NCBI GenBank assembly: GCA_958295665.1
Contig: OY282560.1
Location: forward strand, 97,751,930-97,815,929
Source of the DNA: Tipula vernalis
Lineage: Eukaryota; Arthropoda; Insecta; Diptera; Tipulidae
DNA length: 64,000 bases
Direction of reading: 5' to 3'
The notes under the pieces were generated by a model, which did not search any database, was not told where the DNA came from, and saw only the letters and a program-made list of their open reading frames with translations. How positions within the stretch are numbered: the stretch's first letter is position 1; each line of letters begins with the position of its first letter. Positions 1-13,750 of this stretch are shown here, one piece after another. The position numbers and the translations under genes are program-made.

Positions 1-274
1 ATTATTGTTTATTAATATTTTTTTTTTTTTTTACTTATCCGAATGTAGTATCGCGGGGGGATTTACTTTAATAATATTAATTGTAATTATGTATACAAAT
101 TTTTATTTTTGATAAAGATAATGACGAGTTTATATCTTGTACATAATGAATACAGGTTCACTAGATATCGTGAATTTCTTATGAAATAAAACTTTAGTAC
201 CTACACTTGAAAGAATTTGTAGATACTTTACTTGGAATTGACTTATCAAAAATAAGTCAATTCTAAAAATAATA
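1..274. other. AT-rich non-coding stretch
   Basis: Poly-T and AT-rich sequence running into the first partial copy of the hairpin-bearing repeat. No gene or site recognised. Confidence 0.5.
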
Positions 275-760
275 ACAATTAATGCGAAATTGATTTAATT
301 TTGATATAACAGTATATTGACTCGAAATGATATAATTAATCCAATGTTCAATTTAATAATGAGGCTAGCGTTTAACGCCATTGTTGGGCGCCGAGCATTT
401 TCTTATCGGCGTCGAAACTTTGAAACGTTTTAATTTTACCAGGTAATGCATTATTTGTAAAGCAGTATGTTAATATTGGTGCTGTTTTTGGTTTTAACAC
501 TTTTAGTTGCATAATTATTTGTTTTTGAGTTAATCATGGTTTCGTTGTAATGTGTCACCATCCAAACCATGATTAAAAAAAATTAAAGATTTACTTGTCA
601 AAACATGTATATCACTGAAAATGGTTAATTTTGTATCAGAATTTACAGATATTAGACAGGTAGCTGATTTGCGTTGAGATGAATGCTTTATTAAACTAAA
701 AGGGACATGTCGTCTGAGATTTCTTGATCTGTCAAATTTAGTTGCTGGCAGCACTCTGCT
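275..760. repeat. Partial copy of a roughly 1-kb repeat with a conserved hairpin
   Basis: Closely resembles 3225-3630 and 4370-4720. Shared landmarks are a TTGATTTAATTTTGATATAA start, a CTTATCGGCGTCGAAACTTT run and a hairpin with 12-base arms TAATCATGGTTT (531-542) and AAACCATGATTA (564-575). The open frame on the minus strand across the hairpin is a by-product of the repeat and has no recognisable protein features. Confidence 0.8.
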
Positions 761-2790
761 ATAAACTCTTTAACTTCTTACCTTCTTAATCTTATTACAA
801 CTGTAAATTTTTATCTTCTTAACCTTCTTACAACTGTAAGTCTGTAATTCTGAAGGCAAACACGTTTATTATTATCCAAAGAAATCGAAATTGAAAAGTT
901 GTCCATTGTCAGCTCAACTAAACCCACTACGACTCGCATTGCTTGGTTGACATTTCTCACATTAGTGAATTTTTCGGGATATACATATGTATAGTAGATG
1001 TTAGAGTTGCTAATCCACCACAATTTATTTTACAAATTTAGTACAACGGAATTTTAAAAACTACGCTTTTTGTTGCAGATTCTTGTATTTTTTTGGTCAA
1101 TAGGAAGGAATTTGGTTATATTTCGAAGAAGAAACGTTTAATTTATCTTGTGATGTGATGCGATAATTTATCACAACACCTTTAACAAGAGTTGCTAATG
1201 ACTGCTATAACCTTTAAGAAGCCAAATGATTAGCTTAGGTTCTTATTTCATGCATATTATTTCCTTCTTTCTGGCAAACGATCAGCTTAATCATTTAGCT
1301 TAGAATAAGGTAAATCACATTTTCTTACGAATTGTACACAAAACAAAAAATCTTCATTTTGGTCAAAAACATTTATATTGTTAACCTCAATTTTATTTTC
1401 CAGTTTCATTGAGACGGTGACCATGAATGATCAATAAATTACACAGGAAAGTCGGAAAATAGATTTTTCAAGCAACGCATTTTTTTTTAATTTCCACCTT
1501 TCGTTTATAATTCAACAAATTTTGAAAATTGGCTTTAAAATAATTTGGAATTACAAATTTCGTTGTTTCATAAGGAAAACAATTTAAAAATATTTTATAC
1601 CCAACCTAAAGAATGTTTCATTTACTTTTTGCACGTTCCACTGCTTTTTCTCCACACTTCTTTCATACAGCATCGAACATCACTTGCCTATTAAATATTT
1701 ATTTAAGAGAATCAAGTCTTCCTAACACTTAAATGACACAAAGAACTAACACAAATCTAGATTGAAAAATTTTGCAACGTACAAATACATACACAGAAAT
1801 AACATATAGTTATGTATACAACCGGACGTTGCAAATTACTAAACGACCTTTAAGTATTTCTGATTCTTGGAAGTGAAATCAACGTAAAAAAAAAAAAAAT
1901 ATTCAGTAAATTTATGGAATTCTATTTATAAAAATAATAATAAAAAACGTGGTAAATTGTTAAATTTAAATTATTTGGTTTTTGCTCGGAACTAGCTATG
2001 ACTCAATAATGGTAAAAAACAACAACAATATTTTTATTCATCTTATATTATTATGTATATGAAGATTAATCACACATTGACGAACAACATTTTTCTATAA
2101 TCATCTCCCGGATATACAAAATATAAAAAAGGTTCCCCGCCCTGGTTGTCAATACAACATTTATTATGTACCACAAAAATAATTATACTTAATTAAATAA
2201 AAGCAAGTACATACATGTATGTAAGATTTATATCATTTTATACTGTAACATATACAGTCTGTTTCCCATTTTTCTATAATTCTGTATACGGTTTTAACAT
2301 ATGTGTGGTGCGGTCGCAACCGGAAGATATTAAAAATTGTTGTCAATGTTGTTCCGCTGTTTTTATTTTTAATTCATTCAATAAGTAAATTATATGCTGT
2401 ACAATATTACAAACGTGTATACTTAACTTAATTATAAACAGCATTTGTGTCTTGTCTCTTGTAAATTTTATTTGAAGACCATAAATCAAATCTCTCCAAA
2501 CCACTAGTGAATTTTGGCAACACTTTAAATCGGCGACTCAAAATCGCATATATTTAATTTATGGACGCATATATTTACCTGTTTAAAAAATTACAAACAT
2601 TTAAATGGATTAACGATAACAATACGACCATGAATGAACATGAACAATAGCAACAAAAATGTATTGCTTTGACACAAAACGTGCATAACCATGTCGTCGG
2701 TTGAGTTTGACTAAATATTCAATAAATTTGAAATTAAAAACTAAATTAAGGCTTTCTAAAGCTTAAAGTTGTGTTTGATAGGAAACACAA
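761..2790. other. Unique AT-rich stretch, no gene seen
   Basis: Non-repetitive AT-rich DNA with A/T homopolymers. No splice-bounded coding segment or recognisable mobile element. The 70-codon frame near 811-1023 (minus) has no family features and is treated as chance. Confidence 0.5.
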
Positions 2791-5300
2791 AATATAATTA
2801 ACAGCAAATCGATTTGATTGGAATTTGATGTAAGAAATTTATTTATAAAATTCAAGACCAATTTGAATAGTTACAAGACAGGAAAAATCGAATCAACAGA
2901 ATTTGAATTTAAATCTTGTATTTGGCTAAAATCACACCAAACTGAAAATTTTTTCTCATCTAATCGTATTCCTTTTGTTATGTTAGATTTGTGTAAAGGC
3001 ATTTCCTAAATATGATATTAACAATCACATTGTTAAATTTGTATATTTGGAAAAATTAATTTGACAATTTTGGAATGAAGAATTTTAAGAAATGTGAATT
3101 TTAAAAATTTGACGGAAACTTAAAAACGCAGTTAAGATACAAAAACAGTTCTATTTCAGTTACAGTTCTTTTCTGTTTGAAAATTTTCAAGTTTCTAAAA
3201 TTTAGAGTTATCAAATACAAGACAATTCTGAAAATAAATTGATTTAATTTTGATATAATAGCATTTAAGGCCGATCATTTCCTTATCGGCGTCGAAACTT
3301 TAAAACGTTTTATTTTTACATTAAAAACTGTTGGTTATCGCTTCTACTTGTGAAGCAGTATTATACGTTATTATTGGTGCTGTTTTGGTTTTAACATTTT
3401 TAGTTGCCTAATTGTTTGTTTTCGAGATAATCATGGTTTCGTTGTAATGTGTCACCAGCCAAACCATGATTAACAAAAATTTATTGAAAATAAAGATTTA
3501 CTTGTCAAAACACGTATATCACTGAAAATGGTTTATTTTATCTCAAAATTAACAGATATTTGGTAGGTGGTAGCTGATTTGTGTTGAGATGTAAGCTTTA
3601 ATTAACCAAAAGGAAAATGTCGCCTTAATTAACGTTCGTAATTAACAACAAATCAAAATTAAAGCTTATTAACAGTATTGACATTTTTTTAACTTAGAAT
3701 TGTTAACAAATTAATTTGATTTGATTTTGATGTAAGACATTTATTTATCAAATTCATGATAATTTTTAATGGTTACCAGACAGGCAAAATCAAATCTATA
3801 GAATTTATTATTTATCTATAGCCACAAATTCAACTGTCGCTCAGATAATTTTTGTAACCAATGGTATTAGTTTTGTTGTTATCCAGAATTATTAGAACAA
3901 ATTAAAGATGGACAAAGACAAACCAAGAGTTCGCCTTTTTGAAAATTGTTACTAATTAAACTTTAAATAATCAAAATCAAAGCAAATTTGCTTCACCATA
4001 CTTGAAGAATTTGAAAATTAACATCTAGGTTCGTGTAAAGGCTTTTCCTGAATATGATATTAACAATCTCATTGTTAAATTCATATATTTGGAAATAAAA
4101 ATTTGACAATTTTTGAATGACGAATTTTAAGAAAGGTGAATTTCAAAAATTTGACGGAAATTTAAAAACGCAGTTAAGAGACAAAAACACTCCTATAATT
4201 CTGGCATTTAAAATATTTAAAATTTTACCAGTTTGAAAAATTTGGAATTTGGGACACACAAAATTATTCAATTTAGGATAATATTAAAAATTTCAAAATT
4301 AATAAAATTGGGAGCTTTTCTGTTTGAAAATTTTCAAGTTTCTAAAATTTAGAGTTATCAAAAACAAGATAATTCTGGAAATAAATTGATTTAATTTTGA
4401 TATAACAGTATATTGAATCGAAATGATATAATTAATCCAATTATCAATTTAATAATTAGACGTTTTATTTTTACATTCAAAACTGTTGGTTATCGCTTCT
4501 ACTTATGAGATAATCATGGTTTCGTTGTAATGTGTCACCAGCCAAACCATGATTAACAAAACTTGATTGAAAATAAAGATTTACTTGTCAAAACTTAAAT
4601 ATCACTGAGAATAGGTTATTTTATCTCAAAATTAACAGATATTAGGTAGGTAGCTGATTTATGTTGAGATGTAAGCTGTAATTAACCAAAAGGAAAATTT
4701 CGTCTTAATTAACATTCGTAACTAATACCAAATATAGATAAAAGCTTATTATCAGTATTAACATTTTTTAACTTATAATTGTCAATAAATTAATTTGATT
4801 GGATTTTGATGTAAGATATTTATTTATCAAATTAAATTACTTGTTCTTAATTTATTGTTACTAATTAAATTTCAAATATTCAAAATCAAAGCAAATTTGC
4901 GTTACCATACTTCAATAATTTGAAAATTGGCATCTAGATTCGTGTAAAGGCTATTCCTGAATTTGATATTAACAATCACATTGATAAAATTGTATATTTG
5001 AAAAAATTAATTTGACAGGTTTGGAATGAAGAATTTTAAGAAATGAGAATTTTAAAAATTTTACATTCACATAGAGATTTAAAAACGCAGATAAGAAACA
5101 AAAACCATTTAATAACTCTGGCATTTAGTAAATTTAAAATTTTATTAGTATAGAAGAATATTGAATATTGATATATAGATATAGATTATTGAATATATTG
5201 TTTAATAATACAATAATTTAGGATTTTAGGACAAAAATGTCAAAATTAATAATATTAAGTGCTTTTCTGGAATTTAAAAAATTAAGGAAATTATAAATTA
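2791..5300. repeat. Three diverged tandem units of about 0.9-1.1 kb
   Basis: Units begin near 2791, 3702 and 4783 with a shared TTGATTxGATTTTGATGTAAG start. Each contains a segment reading GTGTAAAGGC followed by a run ending in TTAAAAACGCAG (about 2992-3150, 4034-4195, 4944-5106). Two carry the conserved hairpin (3428-3472 and 4511-4555). The open frame at 2818-3009 lies wholly inside the first unit and is not supported as a gene. Divergence and internal deletions show the array is old. Confidence 0.8.
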
Positions 5301-8300
5301 AGGATTGAAAGTATTGAGTGTCGATCAAAAAGCTCACTGGATAAACCGCGACTCTTGGCGGTTGGCGGTTGCGCATGCCATTGGAAAGAGGGAATGAAAG
5401 TTTTTAAAATTTGTATGAATTTTCTAGGGAAACACCCGGGAATTTTAAAACGCAATATACTTAAGGTATACAGGAAATTAAAAATTTGATAAAAAGGAAT
5501 AAGGAAATTTAAAAACGTTGAAAGTTTCTAATTCAGAAAAGAAATAACAAATTTTTGGTCCTTATGAATTAGAAAATTTAGGACTTAAAAATAAATACAA
5601 ATTATTAAATTTTGAAAAATTTAAGAAAATGGAAAATTCATCAAACCCAAAAATTAAAAATTCTAGGATTTATCAAATTTAAAAAGTTTTAGGTTCACTT
5701 TTCAAAAACTTCAAATTTGGAAAAAGTTGAAAGTGGAAAAATTTCAGAATTCCGGGATCTGGGAAATTTATAAATTAATTATTTAGAAGAAGAATAGAAT
5801 TTTACCAGATTAAAAACTTTAGCAACTTAAACATTCTGATTGTTGTTCAGCAAATGGGTATCGATAAAAATTTAGAAATACAGAAATATTAGAATTTTGA
5901 AATAATTGAATTTAGGAATTAAATAATAATTCGAAGACAGTTTCAAATTGAAAACGATTTAAAAATTTTGGAATTTAGTAAAATTAAAATTTTAACAATA
6001 TAGAAATTTAGAAAATTATTGCTAGACATTTAGGAGTTAGGAATTCGAAAATTTTGGTACTTAAGCTTAATGAATTTTTAAAAAAAGTTTACAAATTTTA
6101 AAATTTAAGAAATCTCAAATTTAGAAATAATATTTAACCTCTTAAACTAGAAATTTCAAAATAAAAAATTGAGAATACAAAATTTAAAAATTTAACAAAA
6201 TAATGTTGCAACAAGGAAATTGGGGGAATTTCGGAAATTAAAAAATCTAAAACGCTTTTGATAAACAAAAAAATAGAAAAGTTGGGAAATTCAAATATGT
6301 GTTTAGATATTGATCAAATATATTAGTTAAAGCTATGGAATTTTTTTTGAAAGATGTCCACATTCAAATGGATGAGACCAATATCGGGTAAAGTATCAAT
6401 TACGTTTTGCGAATTTTTAGAAAAGGGAAGTTTAGGTGCAAATCTAATATTTGGCCGTTTAGGTTAAAAAATCGGAAAATTTATATTTATATTTAGAAAT
6501 TTTATTATTCCAGTTTAAATAGTTTTGTAATTCAGAAACGAATTGACTAATTTTCGAATTAGAAAATTTAGCAATTTAGAAATTCTGAATTAAAGAATTT
6601 AGCAACATAAACCTTTTTGATGGGTAAAAATGGAAGGTTCATCAAATTTAAAATTTATGAATTCTAGAATTTATAAAATTTAAAAAGTTACCATTTAGGG
6701 ATTTGATTTTGAATTTAGATATATTTTATCGCTATTTAAAAATTATGAAACTTAGAAAATAAAAAATAAAACTATAAATATTTAAATATTGGTTTTCACC
6801 AGGTAATAAACAATGTATTAAAAAAAATTTTAAATGTTAGAATTTCATAATTGAGAAATTACGATTTTAAGCTGGAATTTATAAAATTTAGAAACTACAA
6901 AAACAAGTTATTTAGCTATTTACTAATGATATTAATTAAGATAGGTTAAGGTTTTAGAATATTATCAATTATAAGGGTTCAGATTTACTCGTAGTTCAAA
7001 CAAATTTAGCGATTCGGAAATAAAGGGGCAAAATTGAGGCATACAGAAGTATTAGAATTTAGAATTTTAAAAATTTCGGAATTAATTCAAAATATGAGAT
7101 AAAAGTTTAAATCAAAAAATTTTTAAGAATCCTGGAATCTAGAAAATTTAAAATTTTAGCAATTTAGAATCTTGCAATTTTGATCTTTTGAAAATATCGG
7201 AATACCAAAATTTTAGAATTCTGAAATTTACAAAATTAATGTTAAGCATTTAGAAGTTAAAAATTGGGAAATATGGGTATTTGCTCCTAATAAATTTAGA
7301 AAGTTAAAAAATCTACAAATTTTGAAATTTTAGGAACGTAATATTTAGAAAATATTAAATTTTTTAACAAAAATTTTATTGTTGCTAATTATTATGTGTA
7401 AATAGAATTTAAAAAAAATGTTTAATTGGTTTAATTGTCCAAATTTAATTTTTAAAGTTTATATTGATTTGCGTATTTGCAATAAAATTAAATTTTAAAA
7501 TTTTAAATATTGTATATCCGGAATTTTAAAAAATTTAACCGCAAAAATTTTGAAAATTAGAAAATTAACATATGCGAATATTAAATCTGCACCTACATAT
7601 ATTATACCTAGAACATTTTTAAATTCAGAAATGAATGTAGAAATTTTGGTAATTAGGAATAGATTGGAAATTATAGATTTAGTAATTCCTGCTTGATTTT
7701 TCTGTCCGTTTATCTTTTACTTCTCGTGCTTTGCTTATTGATATTATAGAAGTCAGCACTAATTTCGCTCTAAATTACCAAGTCTATACGAAAAAATTAA
7801 TTTTCTTGGTTTTAATTTAGTCATTTAGTCACCAAAAATACGAACTTAATTTACCTTTTTGCCCCATCTCATTTGTTTTAAACTTAAAGCCACCTGTTAC
7901 AAGTTCTAACATTCATACCTTCATAGGTACATCTGGAGTCTTGAGAAATATTAAATAATTAGAACTTGAAATTTAATTTACAGAATTTTGTTTTGCTTAG
8001 AATTTTGATTTTGGTATTACTGAATTTTGAAATGTTAAGAATTCGAAATTTATCAGATATAAAAATTAAAAATTTTGGATAATTTGAGAACGCTGGAATA
8101 TAGAAAAAAATAAATTTGAAAACAAAAAAAACAAATTATTTGGTTATTTAAAATAGATATTAGTTAGGTTAAAGTCAAAGAATTTTAGAAGATTTGGAAA
8201 TTCGGCAACCTAAATATTTTGATTGAGGCTTACAAGTAAAATTGGAAATGTCACCAAAGTTTAAGAGATATCTGAAATTTAGACATACCATAAAATAAAG

Positions 8301-8400
8301 AAATTTTATTGAGCCTTAAATTTAGAGAATGTTTGGAAGTTAAACCAGAACCTATACTTATATAATCTAGCCAAATTTATAAAGATTGGTTTTCCGCTTA
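5301..8400. repeat. Diverged low-complexity block (AATTTAGAAATTTT type)
   Basis: About 3 kb of short diverged words such as GAATTTAGAAAATT, with no clear long period. It looks richer in G than C on the plus strand. A slightly more GC-rich spot near 5335-5440 was not identified. No gene seen. Confidence 0.6.
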
Positions 8401-9480
8401 CCACCGTTTTAAAACCACTGTACTAATTGGTAATACTCCAATGTAGACAAAACATGTATATTCGTATAAAATTACGCGAATATAACATACACACATACAC
8501 ATTTAGTGTTTTCTATTAAACATTTTCATTTCACTGTGATATGCGTTGTTAATTTTATTTTCGATATTTTTTTATTTTTTTTTTTGTTTTAATATTATTT
8601 TAAGATGAAAATCGCGTCGTTTCCTTTTTGTTGATTGTATTGACGTCTCGGTTATTTTAAAACATTTGGATGTTAGCTCGACATGTTGGCATAGCCGCGC
8701 GCTTAATTTTATTTACTGTTTTTTGTATCGAGTGTATATATACTAAAATCATCTACAGTAACTAGCATATCGAGTACATAAAACAACAAAATACAATTTT
8801 TTTGATGGTGTATATGTTATTCACGAGTAGGCACAGTGGTGTAGGAAATGTGTGTGCACAAAAATTCATATAATTATGATTTATTTTTATTTGCACAATA
8901 ATTAGTTGTAATTATAATTGTAACGAAGTTTGTTAGAATTATTTATTTTTAAAGTTTTCAAATGAAAATAAAAACAAGAAACAAAAAAAATATTTATTTT
9001 TATATACAATTAAAATTGGCAGAAAGAACTTTTTGCGATTTTTAGTATTAGTCACACATCATAATTTGTACACCCAAAAAAAATAAAAAATAATTAAATA
9101 AATAAATTATTTGTAGGCGATTCTTGAATAAAATATTTTTCCACCAAATGTGTTCTGTAACTAATTTTTTGTTGTTGTTGTTGTTAATGATAATTAATTA
9201 TTAATAATGTCTCACAAAACAATGCTATTTTATTTAAGTTCAGTTAATTTTTTTTTTGTTTTCAAAATTATGTAATACACACTTTATATTCATTGAATAA
9301 ATTTCATTCATTAAAATACAAATTCTCGTGTATACATAACAAATACAACAAATTTTTTTACGACACAAGTTAGAACACAAAGAAAATAAATTATTAATTA
9401 AATTTCAATTGAATATTTTTTATTTTTTAAGACTAACAATAATTAAAGTAAAAAGACATTCATAATTTTATATTTCGGCG
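8401..9480. other. Unique AT-rich island
   Basis: Returns to non-repetitive intron-like DNA with T- and A-tracts. A CG-containing patch near 8608-8705 (GTTGACG-type and GCCGCGCGC words) stands out. No coding exon is recognisable; a regulatory role is possible but only inferred from its uniqueness. Confidence 0.4.
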
Positions 9481-10142
9481 GAATAACGTGGGGGTTCTAT
9501 TTTTTCTCAGAGATATTGAGCTTTTAGGGCTTAAACTTAATACAGCTAAATAAAGGACTTTACATTTTTAATATTAACTTTCGCAATTATACCAAAGAAG
9601 TCTACCATATTATGGTGTGGTTTGTGTTCATAGGGCATATTATTTTTATAGCTGACCACCTACAAAGTTCATCAATACAAAAATAATACATTTTGAAAGT
9701 AAAATCGTAGTCCATCAAATGCAGCTTTCCGGCGCAGAAGCTCAATTTTTATGGATTTTGATACTGATTCCAATATTAGGGCCTAACAACTTAAATTAAA
9801 TTGCGCCAGTAAGCCATCGACCTCGTTATAATTTTTTATTAGCCTATTTGGTTCAATATTAGTTGTGCAAATTTTTAAAAAGACTTCCTTCGTTCAATTT
9901 CATAATAATAAAAAAAAATTGAATCAAATTATGCCAGTAAGCCAATGACCTCATACGTATCTGAAGTTATCGCAGGATTTTATCACAGTAAATAAAAAAA
10001 CTTAAATCAGACAACTCTAGCAAAAATAAAGTCATATTTAGCCCAGCCCAGCCAGGACTATATTAAACTTAGATTAAATACCGAATTACATAATATCCAA
10101 TAAATTAAAATCCAAATAAAAAATGAATAAAATCTAAATCAT
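9481..10142. repeat. Mostly unique stretch with a short direct repeat
   Basis: Two copies of a segment with GCCAGTAAGCCA followed by a GACCTCxT run lie near 9797-9826 and 9926-9956, about 130 bases apart. They look like parts of a decayed repeat. No gene seen. Confidence 0.5.
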
Positions 10143-11026
10143 AAAGTAATTGTAAGATTTTAACTAGCAGATGTTCGTTTGGCTTGCCAAAACTAAAAGG
10201 AGGACACCTTTAGCTTAATAAAGAAAACATTTCATGAAAATTGTATTGATCCTAGTGACCGAAATATTTCCATGGGCTGAGAGGTTTCATTCAGTTTTAT
10301 ATTTTGATATAAAAATTCGTCTGGTTTGCCACAACTAAAAATATCTCAGATTAGGGATTAGTGTTTTTGAGATTAGGACACCTTTAGCTTAATTAAGAAA
10401 ATATTTCATAAAAATTGTATTGATCCTAGTGACAGAAATATTTCTATGGGCTCAGAGGTTTCATTCAGTTTTATATTTTGATATAAAAATTCGTCTGGTT
10501 TACCATAACTAAAAATATCTCGGATTAGGGATCATTGTTTTTGAGATTAGGACACCTTTAGCTTAATTAAGAAAACATTTCATGAACATTGTATTGATCC
10601 TAGTGACCGAAATATTTCCATGGGCTGAGAGGTTTCATTCAGTTTTATATTTTGATATAAAAATTCGTCTGGTTTGCCATAACTAAAAATATCTCGGATT
10701 AGGGATTAGTGTTTTTGAGATTAGGACACCTTTAGCTTAATTAAGAAAATATTTCATGAAAATTTAATTGTTCCAAGTGACCGAAATATAGCCATGGTCA
10801 ATTTTAGTTTTGGTAAATCGGACCGATGTATTGAAATATATAAAATGAATAAAACTTCTCGGCCCATAGCTATATTTTTATGACTTGGATGGATTACGAT
10901 TTTCATGAAATATTTTCTAAATTAATAAGCTTAAGATATCCCCAGTCAAAAACATTATGCACTAATCCGAGACATTTGTTTTTCGACAAAATAAATTAAC
11001 ACTAATAAAAATCTTACAATTACTTT
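10143..11026. mobile_element. Foldback element built of 174-bp tandem repeats
   Basis: The ends are a perfect 19-base inverted repeat: AAAGTAATTGTAAGATTTT at 10143-10161 and its complement at 11008-11026. Inside, a unit starting CTGGTTTGCC repeats with a 174-base period (starts near 10321, 10495 and 10669), preceded by a shortened copy from about 10179. From about 10838 the same unit recurs in inverted orientation with more divergence (AAATATTTTCTAAATTAA, then CACTAATCCGAGA). It therefore folds back on itself like FB/Galileo-type elements. It carries no ORF and would have to be moved by another element's transposase. No clear target-site duplication was found. Confidence 0.7.
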
Positions 11027-11134
11027 TTGTCTTATTCAGCTTGATTCATAAAAATATCAGTGATGACGCCCTTTTTGAAAATTCTTTTGAAGAAAAGTTA
11101 GGACATTTTTTCCTAATTTTATTGTTATTACTAA

Positions 11135-11471
11135 TGCCCGGTTTCACAAAAAAATATCCAACCCTTAGTTAAATAATATTTCCTCCCTTTCATCTTTTAT
11201 AAAATTACGTTTTGTTTCATAATACAATTTCTATGCAAGTTGATTATATTTTATTTTTACATAGAAATATAAACCCTTCAGCTAAATATTTAGCTCGACG
11301 AAATTGGGCAGTTAAATATTTAGCTCTCCAGTTAAAATATCCATGTAAAAAAAGAAATAAAATTGGCATGCGTTAAATTTGTGTTATGAAATAAATCGCA
11401 ATTTAATAAAAGAAGAAAGGGAGGAAACATTATTTAACTAGAGATTACTTCTTTTTTTGTGAAATCGGGCA
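11135..11471. mobile_element. Hairpin MITE, 337 bp, with TAA target duplication (PIF/Harbinger-like?)
   Basis: The left end TGCCCGGTTTCACAAAAAAA is matched in inverted orientation by the right end, and the arms keep matching for about 100 bases (TAGTTAAATAAT, TTTCCTCCCTTTC, CTTTTAT and ATTTCATAA blocks on both sides). A three-base TAA flanks it at 11132-11134 and 11472-11474. There is no coding capacity. A 3-base TAA duplication is typical of PIF/Harbinger elements; that family name is an inference. Confidence 0.75.
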
Positions 11472-11474
11472 TAA

Positions 11475-13750
11475 GAGAATTAATAAGTTTACAAAATTTC
11501 TGGGAAAGTAAAATGTAGCCGGTTGATTTGCATTGCTTCATCGTACAATTAATTTGTACTTTTAAGCCAGAGGAAGCAATCTTTCTAGTTTACAGTTGGC
11601 TAAGAGTAATGCAACTTTAAGGTAAATGAATGCCAACCCTTCCTAAATATTTGCCTTTGAAATTACATATAGTATATTTCATTTACTGATAAGAACCGTT
11701 ACTGTTTACCGGTTCATTTTATTTTCCACTTAGCGTTTACCGGTAAAACTATTAAGTTTCAAATATTGCTTAAATTCCTTCTTTCGTTTTCTTTTTTCTA
11801 AACAAATATTTAATGTAAACAAATTTGCTTAATTTTTTACGTCACTAAACCGGACCATAATATATTTACTTAGAATATTTGAGAAACTTCGAAAATTATT
11901 GTCAGTCTCGTATACAACTCCATGCTGATCTGACTGAACCATGCAAATCTGAATTAAATTTAAAAATCTTAATTCAACCAATACCTCAAATCATCGAATA
12001 AAACGTCTATAATGCAAATAAACCTACGCTAAAAAAATTTCTAAACTTCTCGAAAAATATCACAAACTTCGAAAATTCTAAAGTCGCAATAATTTCGAAT
12101 TATATAATCTGAAAAATGAATAAATGTCGAAGTACGATATCTTGAAAATTCAATAAACTTTCAAAAATATCGAACTACGCATTAGTTTGTAAAACTGAAG
12201 AAACTCAATCTCACCGCCATTGTTAAACTTAAATAACCTAAATATATTCGAAAAGTTTCGATTAACCTAGAAAATATTGAATAGTGTTGAAAATCTTCAA
12301 AATTTAACAAATTCACAATTCAGATTTATATTCCCTAGTCCGCAAGATAAACTAACCTTCCAAATTCGAAAAAATTAGAAAAAATCTCGAATAATCTCTA
12401 AAACTTAGAAAACTTAGAATAAGGTTGGATGGATTCCCTCGAAAACCGCAAACATTCTCTTTATGAATTTTAATAATCTCGAAAAATCTAGATATTAATG
12501 AATTATTTCGAAAAATCTGTAAGTCTGTAACAGAAATCTAGAAAATCCACGGCTTCCCTTAAATGCACTTTAATAGCTTCCCGCAACATTCTCTGGCCAT
12601 TAAATATACCTTTGGTTTGTTGATAGGTTTCGCATAATAAAATAATGTTGCGTTCAGATTAATATTAAGGAAATGGAAGAGTCTATGAGAAAATATGTAG
12701 TACCGGCCGAAATTTACTGGGAAATTTATGATTTACGGCGCCGAAATTTTTGGTTAATTATAGTTTCCCTCCATAGAGATTTAGACTCAACAGTATTCTT
12801 ATTTAGATATATTTTTCGTCGCCACTCTTCCATTTCAAACTGTAATTGAGTACTGGCCGAGCCCCCTTTTTGCCGTATTCTTGAATTTAATCGAAAAAAA
12901 AAGTGGCCGGTAGGTTTAGTAAGCAAGTTCAATTTTATGTTGAAATTTAAAAAATTCAATACGCCTAAATGCATGCAAACAACACTACAAATCATTACAT
13001 GATTAATAAAACTCGGCTACCCTAACCCAACCATCGAATCTAATACCTCATGCTTTCTAGGCAAGTAAGCTTTTAATTTTAGATTTTTTTAGTTTGTCAT
13101 CATCTATCTGTTTCCGGAGTTTCGTCAGAAAATGTCGTGACGCGTCAGAAAATTCTGCATTAATTTTCTCCTTAAATACCAAAAAAAAAATTTTACCCTA
13201 AAATTCCGGAAGCCTTATAAAATATTCTTTTGAATTTGTTGGAACAGTGAATTCTCTTTTTTTGGGGTCAAATATAATGTTTCCACAGCAAAGTTTTTAC
13301 TAAATCTAAATTGTAACATTTTTTGTAAAATTTAAAAAATATTTCATAGGTATCAGAGTTCAAAATTTTTCAATTCTTTTCTGAATTTTTAAAATTTTCG
13401 AAATTGCTACACATTCCGTAATTTGGTCCAGAGGGCAACCTCTGGAAAACAGATCTAGAACTCGCAAGGATTAAAAAGTTAACAACTGGACATTATCCGG
13501 ATAAACCCAAAAATAGAAGGCGTCTTGCTTTGCCTTCTAAATTTCGAGCAACGAAGAATGATGATCGTCTTAGGAGAATGTTATTCCATTTGGAAATACC
13601 GTTTAAGATATTCAACTTTCACTATTTTTTAAACAAAATGTAGACCTGCAGTACATTTTAGGGAAGGCTCGTCAGGGAGCGAAGCATTTGGACGACCTTT
13701 ACAGTTATGAGTTAATTCTCTTAAAATGACGAATCCAAAAAATTCTGAAT
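11475..13750. other. AT-rich stretch with decayed CTCGAAAAA-type repeats
   Basis: From about 11880 to 12580 short CTCGAAAA/CTAGAAA words recur loosely. An 89-codon frame (12726-12995, minus) and an open but startless plus-strand frame (13422-13646) contain many charged residues but match nothing I know. The latter begins beside a perfect hairpin TCCAGAGGGCAACCTCTGGA (13427-13446). No gene is claimed. Confidence 0.4.

Noticed and set aside
530..1023. Minus-strand frames of 74 and 70 codons
   Set aside because: The first lies in a repeated unit and crosses its hairpin; other copies are broken. The second has no domain or splice support.
12726..12995. 89-codon minus-strand frame
   Set aside because: Charged and partly hydrophobic, but no known motif, neighbour or splice context; length is within chance for this much DNA.
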